Origin: Altererythrobacter xiamenensis
GTDB lineage: Bacteria; Pseudomonadota; Alphaproteobacteria; Sphingomonadales; Sphingomonadaceae
Direction: 5' to 3'
DNA: 64,000 nucleotides
Assembly (NCBI RefSeq): GCF_900177715.1
Contig: NZ_FXWG01000003.1
Location: forward strand, 744,001-808,000
Positions 44,579 through 53,467 of this stretch are shown here, piece by piece. Positions within the stretch are counted from its first letter, which is position 1. Each line of letters starts with the position of its first letter. The notes below the pieces were generated by a model, which had not been told where the DNA came from, did no database searches, and worked only from the letters and a program-made list of their open reading frames with translations. Both the position numbers and the translations under genes were made by a program.

Positions 44579-46168
44579 TTAGCCCTGCTTCTTGTTCCAG
44601 TTGGCGATCTGCTCGTCGAGCGCCCGGAGAACTTCCGCCTTCATGTCGGCAGTCATCTCGCTGTCCTTGGCGATGGCCTTGCGTGCTTCCTTCAGGCCGG
44701 TGAGCGCATTGGCCATGATCTCGCTGGTGCACAGCATCACGGTCTTGTGACCCTTGTCGTCGATGAACTCGCCGCCCTTGCCGTTCTTGCACTCCATGTT
44801 GATCGAGGTCACACCATGCTCGCCATTCCGGACTTCGAGAAGTGCGACGCGCGCTTCTTCCATCGCTTCCTTGATCTCCATGTCAGCTTCGGCAAGCTCC
44901 TGGCGAAGTTCTCGGCGAAGCTCTGCACGCTCTTCCGCCGTCATCTTGTGGTCACCGTCCTTGATGACGACCTTGTGCCGCTTGTGGATTTCCTTGCGCT
45001 TGCCGTCCTTGTCGACGATCACTTCGCGCACTTCCCAATTGTCGACGTCTTTATCGACATCGACATCCGCATCGGCGCTCGACTGGAATGCTATGGGCGC
45101 TAGCGGTGGCAGCGGCGCATCGGGAGCAGCGGGCGGAACCGGCGGTGCGGGCGGCACCGGAGCATTGGGGGCAGCGGGTGCGGCAGGTGGTGCCGGCGGT
45201 GCAGGCATCGCATCGCTGGCAGCGTAGCTGATCGAGGCGGTAAGCGGCAGGGCGACGAGCGCGGCCGCCATCAGGCCGCGGCCGGCAAGGCGCCGACGCG
45301 CAGAAAGATCGTTCATATTGAGGCTCCTCAAGCGTTGGATTATCGATTTATCCCCCAACACCGGACAGGCCATGGGCGCGGCGAGCGCTGCATCGGGTCC
45401 GGCTGCGAAACTGGCAATGACTGTGGCATAGGTCGCGCGGGTCGCGGCCCCGCGCCCTTCAACGACGCGCGCGTCGCAGGCGGCCTCCTGGTCGCGCCGC
45501 AGCGCAAGCCAGCCAAGCCGGCCGAGCGGATTGAACCAGTGCATTGCGAAGAGCGGCTGCGCGAGGAAGTTGACGAGCAGGTCATGCCCCTCGTGGTGGG
45601 CCAGCTCGTGCGCCAGCGCGAGATCGCGCGCCTCGCGGTCGTGATGTGCGAGAAACCCCTTCGGCAGCGCGATGACCTTGTCGCTCACTCCGAACGCAAG
45701 CGGTGAGTTGGTCGCGGGCGTTTCGATAAAGCGGACCTTGCCCTGCCGCCCCACTTCGCGCCCATTCGCGAGCATTTCGGCGCGCATCCGCGCATATCCG
45801 TTGAGCCGCGAATAAAGGAATATGGCTGCACCGATCAGCCATGCTCCGACCGCAATTTCGGTCAGCGGTAGTGAGGCGAACCAGCTTTCGGAAGCAGTGG
45901 CGACCGGCTCGGCGCCCAGCGTCAGGACGAATTGCTCTCCCTCGCTGGCGCTGGCGGCTGCAAGCGGCGTGGCAGGCAAAGCGTCCTGCGTCGGTGCCAT
46001 CCATGCCGGCAGCTCGATCGGCGGCAGGACGACCCGCAGGATGGGCAGGAGCCACAGTGAATAGGCGACTTGCGGGCCAAACCAGCGCGCCACCGGGCGA
46101 CGCAGGACGAGGACGAGCGCGATCAGCGCGGCGGTCCAGACGATCGTATCAAGCAGCCAGTCCATCAT
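44579..46168 (-). CDS. BlaR1/M56-family membrane metallopeptidase
   Basis: This 529-residue sensor protease of the BlaR1/MecR1 type has four likely membrane helices (including LLDTIVWTAALIALVLVL near the start, AVGAWLIGAAIFLYS near 110 and LMAAALVALPLTASI near 310). The zinc motif is HELAH (187-191). It lacks the penicillin-binding sensor domain of staphylococcal BlaR1. Instead there is a Pro/Ala-rich linker (about 320-360) and a highly charged C-terminal domain (MTAEERAELRRELRQELAEA). It presumably inactivates the coupled BlaI repressor on an unknown envelope signal. It overlaps blaI as ATGA. Confidence 0.9.
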   Translation of the reverse strand: MMDWLLDTIVWTAALIALVLVLRRPVARWFGPQVAYSLWLLPILRVVLPPIELPAWMAPTQDALPATPLAAASASEGEQFVLTLGAEPVATASESWFASLPLTEIAVGAWLIGAAIFLYSRLNGYARMRAEMLANGREVGRQGKVRFIETPATNSPLAFGVSDKVIALPKGFLAHHDREARDLALAHELAHHEGHDLLVNFLAQPLFAMHWFNPLGRLGWLALRRDQEAACDARVVEGRGAATRATYATVIASFAAGPDAALAAPMACPVLGDKSIIQRLRSLNMNDLSARRRLAGRGLMAAALVALPLTASISYAASDAMPAPPAPPAAPAAPNAPVPPAPPVPPAAPDAPLPPLAPIAFQSSADADVDVDKDVDNWEVREVIVDKDGKRKEIHKRHKVVIKDGDHKMTAEERAELRRELRQELAEADMEIKEAMEEARVALLEVRNGEHGVTSINMECKNGKGGEFIDDKGHKTVMLCTSEIMANALTGLKEARKAIAKDSEMTADMKAEVLRALDEQIANWNKKQG

Positions 46169-46548
46169 TGCTTGAGCTCCTTCAACAGGGCTTCGATCTC
46201 GGCAACGTCAGCGGCGCTCAGCGCCTCCTGCTCGGCGAGATGGGCGAAGAGAGTTGCAGGCTTCCCCCCGAACAGGCGTTCGACCAGGCGACGCGACTCC
46301 CCACCGACATAGTCGGCGCGGGCAATCTGCGGGGTGTAGAGAAAGCGGCGGCCATCAGGCTCTGCCGCGATGGCCTGCTTGGCCGCAAGGCGGCTGAGCA
46401 GCGTCTTGACTGTCGCGAGACTCCATCCACGCGCCTCGCAGACCGCATCGCAGACTTCGGTGGCGGAAAGCGGGCTCTTGTCCCACAGCACTTCCATCAC
46501 CGCATGCTCGGCTTCGCTGATGCGCTCTGGCTTGCTTTCGTCGCTCAT
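46165..46548 (-). CDS. BlaI/MecI/CopY-family transcriptional repressor
   Basis: This 127-residue winged-helix protein has the family core ISEAEHAVMEVLWDKSPLSA, VCDAVCEARGWSLATVKTLL and a C-terminal helical dimerisation part (LFAHLAEQEALSAADVAEIE). In the family, dimers bind dyad operators and are cleaved when the partner BlaR1 protease is active. The ATG at 46548 is preferred over 46635 because the upstream residues have no family counterpart and overlap the operator. A 33-base palindrome lies 51 bases upstream of the start. Confidence 0.92.
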   Translation of the reverse strand: MSDESKPERISEAEHAVMEVLWDKSPLSATEVCDAVCEARGWSLATVKTLLSRLAAKQAIAAEPDGRRFLYTPQIARADYVGGESRRLVERLFGGKPATLFAHLAEQEALSAADVAEIEALLKELKQ

Positions 46549-46598
46549 CGTGAAAGCGTCCTCCCGGCCCTCTGGACCATCTGAAACGGTGTTATTGA

Positions 46599-46631
46599 TT
46601 ACACCTGTAGTCATTTCGACTACGTCTGTAA
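46599..46631. promoter_or_regulatory. Palindromic operator, probable BlaI binding site
   Basis: Outer arms TTACA (46599-46603) and TGTAA (46627-46631) and inner arms GTAGTC (46607-46612) and GACTAC (46618-46623) form one 33-base interrupted palindrome. TACA/TGTA elements are the core of BlaI/MecI operators. It lies in the 152-base gap between blaI and the divergent cyclophilin gene, so it could control either or both. Confidence 0.7.
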
Positions 46632-46700
46632 ACATGAAGCCTATGTGAATGGCTGTTCATCTCGCTTGCTTCTCTGCGAACGACATATCAGGATGGATCA

Positions 46701-47357
46701 ATGACATGGATCGCAAGCCTCCTCGCCCTTCCGCTGCTTTTTCAGGCGCAAACACAGGTCGAAACGCCTGCCGAAGCCCCGCAAGAGCCAGAGCGCACGT
46801 ATGAAACCACGCGCGTGGTAATCGAGACGACAATGGGCGAGATCACCGTCGATCTCGAGACCGAGAGGGCGCCGATCACTGCCGCCAATTTCCTGCGCTA
46901 TGTCGATGAGGACCGTTTCGGCGGGACGAAGTGCTACCGCGCCATGCACCTCAAATGGGGCGAGCCGCCCAACGGCCTGCTCCAGTGCGGAACGCAGATG
47001 GACCCGAAGCGCGTGCTCGACGGTATCGCGCATGAACCGACCAATGAAACGGGCTTGAGCCATACGGACGGGGCGCTTTCCATGGCGCGTTACGACCCCG
47101 GCACCGCGACCGGCGATTTCTCGATCATGATCAAGGATCAGATCGGGCTCGACGCCAAGCCATCCGCCGAAGATCCCGCCCAGCGCCCCGGTTTTGCAGT
47201 GTTCGGATATGTGGTCGAAGGCATGGACGTGGTCCACGCGATCCACGCTGCGAAGATCGATCCCGACAAGGGGGAAGGCTTTCTGAAGGGGCAGCTGCTG
47301 GCCAGTCCGGTCGAGATCGTCGATATGCGCCGGGTGGAGGTGGACGCCAGCAAATAG
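46701..47357 (+). CDS. Cyclophilin-type peptidyl-prolyl isomerase, exported
   Basis: This 218-residue protein has a short hydrophobic start (WIASLLALPLLFQAQT) that looks like a signal peptide, then a cyclophilin domain: VVIETTMGEITVDLETERAP, AANFLRYVDEDRF, GALSMARYDPGTATGDFSIM and GFAVFGYVVEGMDVV. Active-site residues are shifted from the E. coli PpiA pattern (ARYDPGTATGDF in place of AxTxDPxSATxQF), so activity may be low. It is divergent from blaI across the palindromic operator and convergent with the C13 peptidase gene 3 bases away. Confidence 0.9.
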   Translation: MTWIASLLALPLLFQAQTQVETPAEAPQEPERTYETTRVVIETTMGEITVDLETERAPITAANFLRYVDEDRFGGTKCYRAMHLKWGEPPNGLLQCGTQMDPKRVLDGIAHEPTNETGLSHTDGALSMARYDPGTATGDFSIMIKDQIGLDAKPSAEDPAQRPGFAVFGYVVEGMDVVHAIHAAKIDPDKGEGFLKGQLLASPVEIVDMRRVEVDASK

Positions 47358-47360
47358 GCG

Positions 47361-48353
47361 CTATTCGCCCACCGCAGGCCTGCCGACAGGTTCGGTTGCT
47401 GTCTGCGGCATACGGGCCTCGAGCGCGGCGAGCCAGCTGGCGACCCCTTCGCCGATCCGCGTTTGCGGAAGCGAAGCAGGCAAGCGGCTTTTCGCCTCCC
47501 ACGAAGCGATGTCGCGATGCGCTGCCGCAGAAGCCTCATCCAGGCTCACAGGCTGGCGTAGCGCGCGATTGATCAGCGCATCGCCGAAGAACGTCCAGTC
47601 GTTCTCCGCCGCGCAGCCGAAGCTGGTGCGGCTCTCGTAGGATGCGGTCAGGATTGCAGTGTCAGGACTAGCCAGCGGCTCCACGAAAATCCCTGAATAG
47701 CATGCGCTGAGCATGAGAATTCGCCGCCTCATCCCAAGCGCCTCGAGCTCGCTCTTGAAGCGCTCGGGCGAGAGCAAGCCGTATCCGGTATCGCCATAGT
47801 GGTAAGTCAGGCCCTGCGGCACGCCGTGGCTGGTCGAGTATAGCACCAGCACATCCTCGCCCTCGTTCATGACCTCCGCGATATGCGCGAGCGAGACGAA
47901 CAGCGCGCTGATCGAACCCTTTGGTAGCCCGTCGCTGCGCCCGTCGGGACCGGCGAGCACCAGCGTGCGGTTCGCGGCGTTGTATCTGCGGCCCAGCACC
48001 TTGCCCGCCTCGCGCGCTTCACGGGCGAAAACCGGATCGCTATCTAGCGCTATCGCGATAACGAATGCCTCGACCACGCCCTTCTTCGCGGGCGCGAGCT
48101 TGCGCAGCGCGGCATCGAGGACGCGCCGCTCGCGCAGCATGTCTGCGGCCGAGACATTGCGGTGAAGTTCGGGCCCGAGCTTGAGGCTCTCGCCGATTTC
48201 CTGCTGGTTGGCGCCCGAGCCGAGGCCCGGCCACGGTGCGGAATGCTCCGGCGGTTGCGCGGCGTGGCTTGCGGACACGGCCACCAGCGACACCGCCGCC
48301 GCGAGCGCGCTTGCCAATACTCCCGATGCCCTGCCCCGTCCCATGCAACCCAA
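47361..48353 (-). CDS. Exported C13-family (legumain-like) cysteine peptidase
   Basis: This 330-residue protein has a signal peptide (VLASALAAAVSLVAVSASHA) and a caspase/legumain fold. The catalytic dyad is His176 in VLYSTSHG and Cys218 in ILMLSACYSGIF, in the order and spacing of clan CD peptidases. LFVSLAHIAEVMNEGEDVLV precedes the His strand, as in family C13. Bacterial members are mostly uncharacterised, and Asn or Asp specificity cannot be assumed. A start at 48344 is also possible. Neighbours give no clue to the substrate: an unknown membrane protein lies upstream and a cyclophilin gene converges. Confidence 0.87.
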   Translation of the reverse strand: MGCMGRGRASGVLASALAAAVSLVAVSASHAAQPPEHSAPWPGLGSGANQQEIGESLKLGPELHRNVSAADMLRERRVLDAALRKLAPAKKGVVEAFVIAIALDSDPVFAREAREAGKVLGRRYNAANRTLVLAGPDGRSDGLPKGSISALFVSLAHIAEVMNEGEDVLVLYSTSHGVPQGLTYHYGDTGYGLLSPERFKSELEALGMRRRILMLSACYSGIFVEPLASPDTAILTASYESRTSFGCAAENDWTFFGDALINRALRQPVSLDEASAAAHRDIASWEAKSRLPASLPQTRIGEGVASWLAALEARMPQTATEPVGRPAVGE

Positions 48354-48377
48354 GCTGCCGCGATTGGGGGCGCGGGG

Positions 48378-49130
48378 TCAAGAGTGAGAAGGTTCCCTTA
48401 GACTACATACCAAAGCCGATCGGGCAGACTCGGTAAGATACAGAGAGATAAGTGCAGCTGGTGTCCCCAGGAATGTCGAGCGATATGCCCCATCTAGCCC
48501 CAGCAAAATAATCACGATGCCGATAAGAAAAAATGGTAGCGAGACCATCCAGCTTTTTGCGGGAATGTCTTGGCGCCATGCAAACAGCGAAACCGGTAGA
48601 TTCTGAAACTTTACAGCAAGCAATCCGCCAGCAGCGCAGCAGAGAATCAGCAATCCCGCGTAAAAGATAGATAGCTCTGCCATCGGGATGAAGATTGTGT
48701 CGGCACACCAAGGAAAGTCGCCTCGCCCCAGATCGATATCCAGGCTGATCATTTGCGAGAACCAGCTTAACCCTACGGCGCTGCAGCCAAGCAAAAAGAA
48801 GACTGGTATGGATGCAGGCGTAGCCAAGATTTGTGGGCGCTGACGGTTTCCAAAGACCCCAAGGAGAGCAGCAATTGTAGCTGCCGCAAGGATCAAACTC
48901 ATGCCACTCTGTATGAGCGGATATCTCAACGTTTCTAGGGAGTAGAGTTCGTCGAACCATCCCGGGATCACGCCATTCTCATCGCAGGCATGGATCCCTT
49001 TTAGTTCATTCGCCCGGTCGAGATCGAGATATTCTGGCAAACTGTGCCCATAGGCGATGAATGCGAATCCAATCGAAACCATTGCACCCAAAGACAGTGC
49101 AGTTGCACGGCCCTTGAGGCGATCAAGCAT
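48378..49130 (-). CDS. Unknown multi-pass membrane protein
   Basis: This 250-residue protein has about five hydrophobic segments (LSLGAMVSIGFAFIAYG, GMSLILAAATIAALLGVFG, IPVFFLLGCSAVGLSWF, LSIFYAGLLILCCAAGGLLA, LPFFLIGIVIILLGL) and four to five cysteines. No family is recognised. GC and codon use are clearly lower than in sdhA, 4 bases upstream, or in the next gene. It occupies the place where sdhB is often found, which fits an insertion or a displaced sdhB. Probably co-transcribed with sdhCDA. Confidence 0.75.
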   Translation of the reverse strand: MLDRLKGRATALSLGAMVSIGFAFIAYGHSLPEYLDLDRANELKGIHACDENGVIPGWFDELYSLETLRYPLIQSGMSLILAAATIAALLGVFGNRQRPQILATPASIPVFFLLGCSAVGLSWFSQMISLDIDLGRGDFPWCADTIFIPMAELSIFYAGLLILCCAAGGLLAVKFQNLPVSLFAWRQDIPAKSWMVSLPFFLIGIVIILLGLDGAYRSTFLGTPAALISLYLTESARSALVCSLREPSHS

Positions 49131-49134
49131 CCGA

Positions 49135-50958
49135 TCAATACACCCGCTTCTTCGGCTTGATGTATTCGATGTCGTCGGTCAGCGTGTAGTCGTGCACTGG
49201 GCGGTAATCGATCTTCACCGCGCCACCATTGCCGCCCCAGCCTTCGAACCACGCCACGGTGTGCTTCATCCATTCGGCATCATTGCGGTCGGGGAAGTCC
49301 TCATGCGCATGCGCGCCGCGGCTTTCCTTGCGGTTTTCCGCAGAGGCCATGGTGACATTCGCCTGCGCCATGAGGTTGTCGAGCTCGAGCGTTTCGATGA
49401 GGTCGCTGTTCCAGATCAGCGAGCGGTCGGAGACGTGAACGTCTTCCATCCGCTTGTTGACCGCCTTGAGCGCATCGACGCCTTCCGACAACAGCTTGCT
49501 GTCGCGGAAGACCGCAGCATGCTTCTGCATGGCCTTCTGCATTTCCTCGCGCACCTTCGCAGTCGGCGTGCCGCCATCGGCATAGCGGAAGTGATCGAGG
49601 CGGGTCAGTGAAAGCTCGGCGCTGTCAGCCGGCAGTTCCGGCTGGCTCGCCCCGCCGGTCAGCAATTCGTTGAGGCGGTGGCCGGTCGCACGTCCGAACA
49701 CCACGAGGTCGATCAGCGAGTTCGAGCCGAGGCGGTTTGCGCCATGGACCGAAACGCAGGCTGCTTCGCCCACTGCAAACAGGCCAGGCACGACGTGGTC
49801 GGGATTGCCGTCCGGACCGATCGTCACGACTTCGCCGTGATAGTTACAAGGGATGCCGCCCATGTTGTAGTGCACCGTGGGGGTAACCGGCAGCGGTTCC
49901 TTCGTCAGGTCGACGCCTGCAAAGATCTTGCCGCTTTCGGTGATGCCCGGCAGGCGCTCCGCCAGCACCTTGGGATCGATATGATCGAGGTGCAGGTAGA
50001 TGTGGTCGCCATCGGGGCCAACACCGCGCCCTTCGCGCATTTCGAGCGCCATCGAGCGCGAGACGACATCGCGCGATGCGAGGTCCTTAGCGCTAGGCGC
50101 ATAACGCTCCATGAAGCGCTCGCCTTCGGAATTGGTGAGGTAGCCGCCCTCGCCGCGCGCACCTTCGGTGATGAGTACGCCCGCGCCGTAAATGCCGGTC
50201 GGATGGAATTGCACGAACTCCATGTCCTGCAGGGGCAGGCCTGCGCGCAGCACCATGCCGCCGCCGTCGCCCGTACAGGTGTGGGCGCTGGTCGCGGTGT
50301 AGTAGCAACGGCCATAGCCGCCGGTTGCAAGAACAACGGCCTGCGCGCGGAAGCGGTGGATCGTCCCGTCGTCGAGGCACATGGCGATCACGCCGACACA
50401 TTTGCGGTCGGCGCCCTCGCCCGTCATGATCAGGTCGAGCGCGAAATACTCGATGAAGAAGTCCGCGTCATACTTCAGGCTCTGCTGGTAGAGCGCGTGG
50501 AGCATGGCGTGGCCGGTGCGGTCGGCCGCTGCGGCGGTGCGCTGAACCGGCGGACCTTCACCCATGTTCTGCATGTGGCCGCCGAACGGCCGCTGATAGA
50601 TCGTGCCGTCGGCATTGCGGCTGAAGGGCACGCCGGCATGCTCCAGCTCGTAAACAGCTGCCGGGGCTTCGCGCGCGAGATATTCGATCGCGTCCTGGTC
50701 GCCGAGCCAGTCGGCACCCTTCACCGTGTCGTACATGTGCCAGGACCAGTGGTCGGGCGAATTGTTGCCGAGCGAAGCGGCGATGCCGCCCTGGGCCGCG
50801 ACGGTGTGCGAACGGGTCGGGAAAACCTTGGAGATATTCGCTGTACGCAGGCCGCTTTCGGCAGCGCCCATGGTGGCGCGCAGACCCGAACCGCCTGCGC
50901 CAACGACGACCACGTCATAGGTGTGATCAACGATGGTGTATTTGCTGGTGTCGACCAT
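49135..50958 (-). CDS. sdhA: Succinate dehydrogenase flavoprotein subunit
   Basis: This 607-residue catalytic subunit of complex II oxidises succinate to fumarate. The FAD motif is [19 protein letters not shown], the FAD-linking histidine is in [11 protein letters not shown], and substrate-site residues appear in [14 protein letters not shown] and LVVFGRATG. The ATG at 50958 overlaps the sdhD stop as TAATG, so the longer open frame upstream is not used. It follows sdhC and sdhD; the iron-sulfur subunit gene sdhB is not next to it or elsewhere in the window. Confidence 0.97.
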   Translation of the reverse strand: MVDTSKYTIVDHTYDVVVVGAGGSGLRATMGAAESGLRTANISKVFPTRSHTVAAQGGIAASLGNNSPDHWSWHMYDTVKGADWLGDQDAIEYLAREAPAAVYELEHAGVPFSRNADGTIYQRPFGGHMQNMGEGPPVQRTAAAADRTGHAMLHALYQQSLKYDADFFIEYFALDLIMTGEGADRKCVGVIAMCLDDGTIHRFRAQAVVLATGGYGRCYYTATSAHTCTGDGGGMVLRAGLPLQDMEFVQFHPTGIYGAGVLITEGARGEGGYLTNSEGERFMERYAPSAKDLASRDVVSRSMALEMREGRGVGPDGDHIYLHLDHIDPKVLAERLPGITESGKIFAGVDLTKEPLPVTPTVHYNMGGIPCNYHGEVVTIGPDGNPDHVVPGLFAVGEAACVSVHGANRLGSNSLIDLVVFGRATGHRLNELLTGGASQPELPADSAELSLTRLDHFRYADGGTPTAKVREEMQKAMQKHAAVFRDSKLLSEGVDALKAVNKRMEDVHVSDRSLIWNSDLIETLELDNLMAQANVTMASAENRKESRGAHAHEDFPDRNDAEWMKHTVAWFEGWGGNGGAVKIDYRPVHDYTLTDDIEYIKPKKRVY

Positions 50959-51356
50959 TATGCGGCTCCTCCGACAACCGGGGTGAGCGCGAGGCGTGCC
51001 ACGCTGAAGACGGCGAATGCGCCGCCGCCGATCACGGCGAGATTGAGCAAGGTGATGACTCCGAACTTGGTGCCGCTGTTGTGGACGTAATCTTCGATCA
51101 GGACCTGGAGACCCAGCCGCGCGTGCCAGAACGTGCTGATGATCAGCAGGATCATGGCGGTCGCCGGAATGGGCGCGGCGAGCCATTTGCTTACCGTTCC
51201 ATAGCTCATGTCCGGCAACAGGACGAAGCTTGTGACCAGCCACAGCGCCAGCACCAGATTGCCGACCGCAGTAAAGCGCTGCAGCAACCAGTGATGCGCG
51301 CCTTCGTGCGCCGAGCCAAGCCCGCGCACCTTCCCGATGGAGGTTCCGTTACCCAT
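50958..51356 (-). CDS. sdhD: Succinate dehydrogenase membrane anchor subunit
   Basis: This 132-residue membrane protein has three helices ([53 protein letters not shown]). The family phrase [15 protein letters not shown] includes the presumed haem and quinone-site histidines. With SdhC it anchors complex II and binds ubiquinone. The ATG at 51356 fits the family start ([20 protein letters not shown]); it lies 11 bases after sdhC and overlaps sdhA by one base. Confidence 0.93.
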   Translation of the reverse strand: MGNGTSIGKVRGLGSAHEGAHHWLLQRFTAVGNLVLALWLVTSFVLLPDMSYGTVSKWLAAPIPATAMILLIISTFWHARLGLQVLIEDYVHNSGTKFGVITLLNLAVIGGGAFAVFSVARLALTPVVGGAA

Positions 51357-51367
51357 GCGATTATGCC

Positions 51368-51748
51368 TTACTTGATCAGGATCAGGGCCCAGAAGGCCAC
51401 TGTAAGAAGAATGGCGATGATCGGCGAAGCGATCGACCACATCTTGTTGGTGTCGAGCTCGTAACCTGCGCCAATGTCGAGAACGAAGTGGCGAAGGCCG
51501 CTCATCAAGTGATTGAAGAATGCCCAGCTGAGGCCGACCAGCACGATATAGCCCGGTATACTGGTCGCCACTGCCTGGAACTGGCCATAGGCCTCCGGCC
51601 CGCTTGCAAGCGCGCCCAGCCACCAGACCAGCACGCCCAGACCGACCAGCGCCAATCCATCTCCGCTGACGCGGTGGAGGATCGAGACCAGCATGTGCGG
51701 TCCCCATTTCCAGATCGATAGGTGCGGTGAAAGCGGTCTGTTGGCCAT
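51368..51748 (-). CDS. sdhC: Succinate dehydrogenase cytochrome b556 subunit
   Basis: This 126-residue membrane anchor has the hallmarks RPLSPHLSIWKWG, SILHRVSGDGLALVG and HLMSGLRHFVLDIG, whose histidines serve the quinone site and haem. Three membrane helices are clear. It is the first gene of sdhCDA. The 107-base gap to the divergent SDR gene must hold the promoter, but I cannot point to convincing -35 and -10 boxes. Confidence 0.95.
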   Translation of the reverse strand: MANRPLSPHLSIWKWGPHMLVSILHRVSGDGLALVGLGVLVWWLGALASGPEAYGQFQAVATSIPGYIVLVGLSWAFFNHLMSGLRHFVLDIGAGYELDTNKMWSIASPIIAILLTVAFWALILIK

Positions 51749-51855
51749 GACGTTATTTCCGGTAAATCCCTGTGTGCCCTCCCCTTAGCGGTCTCACAGC
51801 ACGGTGCAAGCGGTGGACGCTCGACTCCGCATGCAAAGTTTTGGATAGGGGTTGT

Positions 51856-52566
51856 ATGACAAGCATCTTGCTAACCGGATCGAGCCGCGGAATCGGAGCG
51901 GCAGCCAAGACTTCTCTCGAAGCGCGCGGCGCGAAAGTGATCGGCCACGCTACCGCGCAACTGGACCAAACCACGATTCCCGCCGACTTCACCGCTCCAG
52001 CCGCCCCGCAGATGTTGTGGGAAGAAGCGCTCGACCGTGCCGATGGCCAGATCGATGTGCTTATCAACAATGCCGGGCTGTTCTCCGCCAGCGAGCTCGA
52101 TGCTTCCGACATCGAATGGCTCGACCGCTGGGAAGAAACCTTGCGGATAAACCTCACCGCCGCTGCTCAATTGAGCCGTTTCGCGGTCAGGCACTGGCAG
52201 GAGCGCGGCGTGAAGGGGCGCATCGTTCACGTCGCGAGCCGCGCGGCCTATCGCGGCGATTCGCCGCAGCACTGGCACTATGCGGCGGCCAAGGGCGGCA
52301 TGGTCGCGATGCACAAGACCATCGCGCGGCAATATGCCTCTCAAGGCATCCTGAGCTTCGCCGTCACTCCCGGCTTCACCGATACCGCAATGGCGGGAGA
52401 CTATCTCGAAAGCCGCGGCGGTGCGGAGCTGCTCAAGGATATTCCTCTGGGCCGCGTTGCAGAACCTGAAGAGATCGCCTCGATTATCACCTATTGCGCG
52501 CTCGACGCCCCCGAAAGCATGACCGGCGCGGTGATCGATGCGAACGGAGCAAGCTTTGTTCGTTAG
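51856..52566 (+). CDS. Short-chain dehydrogenase/reductase
   Basis: This 236-residue classical SDR has the cofactor motif LTGSSRGIGAAAK, NNAGLFS, a Ser in VASRAAYRG and YAAAK as the catalytic Tyr-Lys. The ATG at 51856 is chosen because the family starts at MTSILLTGSSRG; the frame is open further upstream but without similarity. Its last 29 bases overlap the metallo-beta-lactamase gene, so the two are co-translated. Substrate unknown. Confidence 0.92.
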   Translation: MTSILLTGSSRGIGAAAKTSLEARGAKVIGHATAQLDQTTIPADFTAPAAPQMLWEEALDRADGQIDVLINNAGLFSASELDASDIEWLDRWEETLRINLTAAAQLSRFAVRHWQERGVKGRIVHVASRAAYRGDSPQHWHYAAAKGGMVAMHKTIARQYASQGILSFAVTPGFTDTAMAGDYLESRGGAELLKDIPLGRVAEPEEIASIITYCALDAPESMTGAVIDANGASFVR

Positions 52567-53467
52567 GCCGATTTTTCCGCTGGCACTGGTAGCCGCTCTT
52601 GTCTCCTGTGCTCCACCGATCCAGCGGCCCGATCCGCTGCCCGAGCCCCAACGGATAACTCCGCAGGAATGGGCCGCGACTTGTACCGAATGGGACGAAT
52701 GGGACAAACCCGCCCCGCCCTATCTGATCCATGGCTCGACCTATTATGTCGGGACCTGCGGCATCTCCGCGATCCTCATCGCTGGCGATCGGGGAAACCT
52801 ACTGATAGATTCGGGGACCAGAGCGGGCGCTGCCATCGTGCTCGAAAACATCGGCAAGCTCGGCTTTCGGCCCAACGAGATTGCCAGCCTTCTTCACAGT
52901 CATGAGCACTTCGACCACGTGGGCGGACACGCCCTCGTCAAGGAGGCAAGCGGTGCGCATGTGGTTGCATCGCGCCGCGCTGCCGAGGCCCTCAGAACTG
53001 GCGAGGCCGACCCGCAGGATCCGCAACTCGGTATGCACGAGGCGATGGAGCCCGTCGGTGTCGACGTGATTGTCGACGATGGCGAGACGGTGCGCACCGA
53101 AACCGCCATGCTGATGGCCATTGCCACGCCGGGGCACACTCCCGGCGCACTAAGCTGGCAATGGAAATCCTGTGAGCGTGGCGGCGAATGTCTCTCGATC
53201 GTCTACGCTGACAGCCTCTCGCCCGTCAGCCGAGTCGATTACCGCTTCTCAGACCATCCCGAGTACATCGCGGAATATCGCGCGGGGCTGCAACGCCTGC
53301 GCGAGGTCAAATGCGACATTCTCCTCACCCCGCATCCCTCGGCAAGCAACATGGTCGAACGCGCTGCTTCCGGCTCGCTCGAAGGCGGGATGAACTGCAT
53401 CCAATATGCCGATGCGGTCGAAAAGCGTCTCGATGCGCGGCTTGCCAAAGAGGCCGAATCCGAATGA
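52538..53467 (+). CDS. Subclass B3 metallo-beta-lactamase, lipoprotein
   Basis: This 309-residue protein has a lipoprotein signal peptide with lipobox LVSC (Cys24), followed by a B3 metallo-beta-lactamase domain. Zinc ligands are complete: His122, His124, Asp126 and His127 in HSHEHFDHVGG, His200 in ATPGHTPGALSW, and His266 in LLTPHPSASNM. The cysteines at 259 and 287 match the L1-type disulfide in position. YADSLSPVS is also typical. Such enzymes hydrolyse penicillins, cephalosporins and carbapenems; activity here is predicted, not shown. Membrane anchoring is uncommon for this subclass. It is read with the SDR upstream and overlaps prmA as ATGA. Confidence 0.93.
   Translation: MRTEQALFVRPIFPLALVAALVSCAPPIQRPDPLPEPQRITPQEWAATCTEWDEWDKPAPPYLIHGSTYYVGTCGISAILIAGDRGNLLIDSGTRAGAAIVLENIGKLGFRPNEIASLLHSHEHFDHVGGHALVKEASGAHVVASRRAAEALRTGEADPQDPQLGMHEAMEPVGVDVIVDDGETVRTETAMLMAIATPGHTPGALSWQWKSCERGGECLSIVYADSLSPVSRVDYRFSDHPEYIAEYRAGLQRLREVKCDILLTPHPSASNMVERAASGSLEGGMNCIQYADAVEKRLDARLAKEAESE

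Noticed and set aside
49678..51090. A 470-codon plus-strand frame opposite sdhA
   Set aside because: Antisense shadow of a strongly conserved gene.
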